From contig JAUZQU010000077.1 of NCBI GenBank assembly GCA_030950835.1, positions 1 through 9,368 of the forward strand: a stretch of 9,368 nucleotides of DNA, given 5' to 3'. Below are positions 7,691 to 9,368 of this stretch, piece after piece. Numbering within the stretch: the first letter of the stretch is position 1; the number at the start of each line of letters is the position of its first letter. The position numbers and the translations under genes were made by a program. The notes under the pieces are model-generated. The model saw only the letters and a program-made list of their open reading frames with translations. It did not search any database and had not been told where the DNA came from. This DNA is from Mariprofundaceae bacterium. Its GTDB lineage: Bacteria > Pseudomonadota > Zetaproteobacteria > Mariprofundales > Mariprofundaceae.

Positions 7691-7719
7691 AAAGGCTTTG
7701 CGACTGCAAAGCCTTTTTT
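7691..7719 (+). terminator. Intrinsic terminator of ppa
   Basis: A perfect 11-bp stem, AAAGGCTTTGC (7691-7701) with GCAAAGCCTTT (7706-7716), closes a 4-nt GACT loop and runs into an unbroken T tract (7714-7719). It lies 35 bp after the ppa stop and 6 bp before the end of the convergent DUF945 gene. On the minus strand the stem also forms, but the T-run after it is only three bases, so it should work mainly for ppa. Confidence 0.9.
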
Positions 7720-7724
7720 CATGT

Positions 7725-9086
7725 TTACTGAGCGGGTGTTGCTAATGTTTCAGCTTGATCTTTGTTTGGGCTTACCACCGCAGGTTTTAAACCCAACATC
7801 GGCAAGAATGCTGCTAAGGGTAAGACTTGTTCGTTGACGGTTAAAACACCCTTGTCCAACTTCACAGCGGCAATCAGTTTGCCATTCTCTTCAGCAATCA
7901 AACCTTGTGTAATATAAGGCGTAACCATGGCAGAAAATGGTGTTGACATGATGATAGCAGCATCCACCTCAAGACGTAAATCCATCATGATAGCTTGCAA
8001 TATGGTGACACTGTCCAAAGCATCCATGATGTGTTGACCATCAGGCAGAGCCACAAGATGACTATCCCAATCTATGCTCAGTGTGCCGCCCATGCCTTCT
8101 ACTTTTAACCATTGTTTGATCTGCAGACCATCTTGAAGCAGCAAATCAATTAAGGTTCGTAGTTGTGCTTGGGTTTCATCGGTACTGGCTTGTGTTTGTA
8201 ATTTTTGTGATACGTCCATCCATAGTTCAAGGGTTTTAAAGTCCAGCTGGTTGATTTCAACATCATAGGCAAGGGCATTTAAAGGTATAGGTGCAGTGAT
8301 TTTCTTGATGGCAAAGCCAACTTTACTGTTGAGCTTGCCCTGCTCTTCGTGTTGTTGCGATGTTATAGATATATCTTCCAAGCGGACGCTGCTTTGTTTT
8401 GCCACGATTTCAAGCAAGGGGAAAGTGGCATCCATGGTGCCCAAGAAGGTCACATCCTGATACTTTTCCATATCAAAAGTGGAGCTAGCATCGGCGATGT
8501 TGACCGCGATGTCTTTCGTCACGATTTGTGAGGCGGGTAATTGAATATCACCTTTGAAAACCGAGTAATCCAGCTTGGACGTACCAGAGGCGGTTAAACC
8601 ACCAAAAGTAGCACTGACTTTTTCATCTTCATAAGTGAACCCCTTGATGTTTACAGCATCTGATGAGCTATGATTAAAATCAATCAGGGAGGATACGCGC
8701 ATCACTACGTTTTCATCAACAAAGGCTTGTGCTTTTTCAGGCAAACCAAGCCAGTTGATATCCGTTTGAATATAAGCCGCACCCAAAGCAAGACCTGTGT
8801 CCGTCAACAATATGGGTCCGTGTTGTATGTTTGCGCTGAATTCCGCAGTCAAGGTATCCATGCCTATTTTAGGTTCAGTGATGCGAATATGCATCATGCT
8901 CACTGCCTGTGCTGAAAACCATGATTGTGTATAACTTTTATGTTCGAACTGCACTTTTTTATCTTTTGACGGATAAATAACAAACGCTTGATGGTAAAAT
9001 TCTTTTGCCACATCCCCCATAAACTTAGGCGCCGCTAAGCCTGCCCCAACCAATAATACGAATAATACCAATATACCCTTTTTCAT
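7725..9086 (-). CDS. DUF945 (YdgA-like) family protein with N-terminal membrane anchor
   Basis: I place the start at ATG 9086 (453 residues), because AAGGGG at 9095-9100 lies 8 nt before it. A GTG at 9095 would add three residues but overlaps this ribosome site. Residues 1-20 (MKKGILVLFVLLVGAGLAAP) form an uncleaved signal anchor or signal peptide, so the body lies in the periplasm. The rest has the DUF945/YdgA pattern: repeated amphipathic beta strands, a segment with HGPILL (about 90-95) and a long helical/beta repeat section. It ends with a segment around TQGLIAEENGKLIAAVKLDKG and a short hydrophobic LAAFLPMLGL. E. coli YdgA has about 500 residues and its role is not firmly established; I cannot assign a biochemical function. 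Family assignment rests on overall pattern and is moderately sure. It converges on ppa and appears monocistronic. Confidence 0.75.
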   Translation of the reverse strand: MKKGILVLFVLLVGAGLAAPKFMGDVAKEFYHQAFVIYPSKDKKVQFEHKSYTQSWFSAQAVSMMHIRITEPKIGMDTLTAEFSANIQHGPILLTDTGLALGAAYIQTDINWLGLPEKAQAFVDENVVMRVSSLIDFNHSSSDAVNIKGFTYEDEKVSATFGGLTASGTSKLDYSVFKGDIQLPASQIVTKDIAVNIADASSTFDMEKYQDVTFLGTMDATFPLLEIVAKQSSVRLEDISITSQQHEEQGKLNSKVGFAIKKITAPIPLNALAYDVEINQLDFKTLELWMDVSQKLQTQASTDETQAQLRTLIDLLLQDGLQIKQWLKVEGMGGTLSIDWDSHLVALPDGQHIMDALDSVTILQAIMMDLRLEVDAAIIMSTPFSAMVTPYITQGLIAEENGKLIAAVKLDKGVLTVNEQVLPLAAFLPMLGLKPAVVSPNKDQAETLATPAQ

Positions 9087-9164
9087 GTGAACCACCCCTT
9101 ATGACCTATAGATGGCAACCGTATAAGGGTTAGTCTGAATACACAAGATATGTCGATATTTTAA

Positions 9165-9236
9165 TCATCCACGGAGAAAAACATCGGGGTCAAACATCGT
9201 AAACATCGGGGTCTGGTCTATCATTGCACCATCCAT
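9165..9236 (-). CDS. Possible 23-residue small ORF in the DUF945 leader
   Basis: On the minus strand ATG at 9236 follows a purine-rich GAGGGGGGAG (about 9249-9240) and opens 23 codons (MDGAMIDQTPMFTMFDPDVF, then three more) before TGA at 9167-9165. The two copies of the 13-bp repeat are read in different frames, giving TPMF and DPDVF. It ends about 78 nt before the DUF945 start. Such tiny frames occur by chance inside repeats, so this is a weak call: it could be a leader peptide or nothing. Confidence 0.18.
   Translation of the reverse strand: MDGAMIDQTPMFTMFDPDVFLRG
9179..9213. repeat. Tandem 13-bp direct repeat, REP/RAYT-associated type
   Basis: AAACATCGGGGTC occurs exactly at 9179-9191 and 9201-9213, a 22-bp period. 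A truncated third copy AAACATCG sits between them at 9192-9199. An inverted ACATCG (as CGATGT) lies at 9251-9256 next to a C-run (9242-9247), which could fold back on the GGGG of the second copy. Strings of the ATCGGGGTC-TGGTC type are, from general knowledge, frequent beside REP-associated tyrosine (Y1) transposase genes. No such gene is inside this window. Confidence 0.6.
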
Positions 9237-9303
9237 TTGCTCCCCCCTCACGATGTAACCATGAGCTAGGCGTACAGTTCTTATAACTTAATACAATGAT
9301 AGA
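9217..9303. repeat. 10-bp inverted repeat at the right edge
   Basis: TCTATCATTG (9217-9226) and its exact reverse complement CAATGATAGA (9294-9303) bracket 67 bp. The left arm follows directly on the TGG after the 13-bp direct repeat, so the two repeat systems probably belong to one non-autonomous element or REP-like unit. The right arm overlaps a predicted minus-strand -10. Confidence 0.45.
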
Positions 9304-9324
9304 ACATCCCGCTAGTTTTAGCAA
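9296..9324 (-). promoter_or_regulatory. Possible promoter reading leftward through the repeats to the DUF945 gene
   Basis: The minus strand carries TTGCTA (9324-9319, four of six consensus -35 bases), a 17-nt spacer, and TATCAT (9301-9296, five of six -10 bases). Transcription from about 9289 would give a leader of about 200 nt to the DUF945 ATG at 9086, with the direct and inverted repeats inside it. It is the best promoter-like match upstream of that gene, but AT-rich sequence makes chance matches likely. Confidence 0.35.
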
Positions 9325-9368
9325 GCACTTTTATCCCAATTAAGATCCTTTTCATACAATCGGTCATT

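Noticed and set aside
9303..9368. Possible gene start or fragment at the right edge
   Set aside because: No frame with a ribosome site or recognisable protein is visible; only a 4-bp GCTA/TAGC hairpin at 9311-9322 is seen.
1..9368. Defence system, CRISPR array, phage or complete insertion sequence
   Set aside because: Nearly all sequence is accounted for by housekeeping or envelope genes. No Cas, nuclease, helicase, integrase or transposase motif and no regular repeat-spacer pattern was found.

Overview
The window reads as ordinary chromosome from a Gram-negative proteobacterium, most likely a gammaproteobacterium or a zetaproteobacterium-like lineage. Supporting signs are a bifunctional Aas-type lysophospholipid acyltransferase/acyl-ACP synthetase, an oligopeptidase A (PrlC) of gammaproteobacterial type, a short family I pyrophosphatase, a YdgA/DUF945 protein, an outer-membrane-type lipoprotein and AAGGAG ribosome sites before most genes. 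Base composition is moderately AT-rich by eye. I cannot name the genus from the sequence alone.

Layout. The left half is read leftward. From its upstream end it holds a lipoprotein with stacked immunoglobulin/cadherin-like domains (4577-3600), then, 36 bp on, a secreted protein with a probable C1q/TNF-like C-terminal head (3563-2799). About 185 bp further is a TetR/AcrR regulator (2614-2000), whose stop codon overlaps the start of aas (2003 to the window edge, C-terminus cut off). In front of tetR lie two GAAC-N3-GTTC dyads over a recognisable promoter, so the regulator probably controls itself and, by coupling, aas. The right half holds prlC (4825-6888) and ppa (7129-7656), both rightward. 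A strong intrinsic terminator follows ppa, then a convergent DUF945/YdgA-like gene (9086-7725). The right edge (about 9165-9325) is non-coding or carries a very small ORF. It contains a tandem 13-bp repeat and inverted repeats resembling the REP-type sequences found near RAYT (Y1) transposases.

How the genes may work together. aas recycles lysophospholipids and activates fatty acids at the inner membrane under a local TetR sensor. The lipoprotein and the C1q-like protein look like a two-gene surface or extracellular cassette of unknown function. prlC and ppa are housekeeping genes. I see no defence system, CRISPR array, tRNA, rRNA or complete mobile element. The points most worth a second look are the tetR-aas regulatory unit, the secreted gene pair, the palindromic -10 between the divergent genes near 4650, and the repeat-rich leader of the DUF945 gene.
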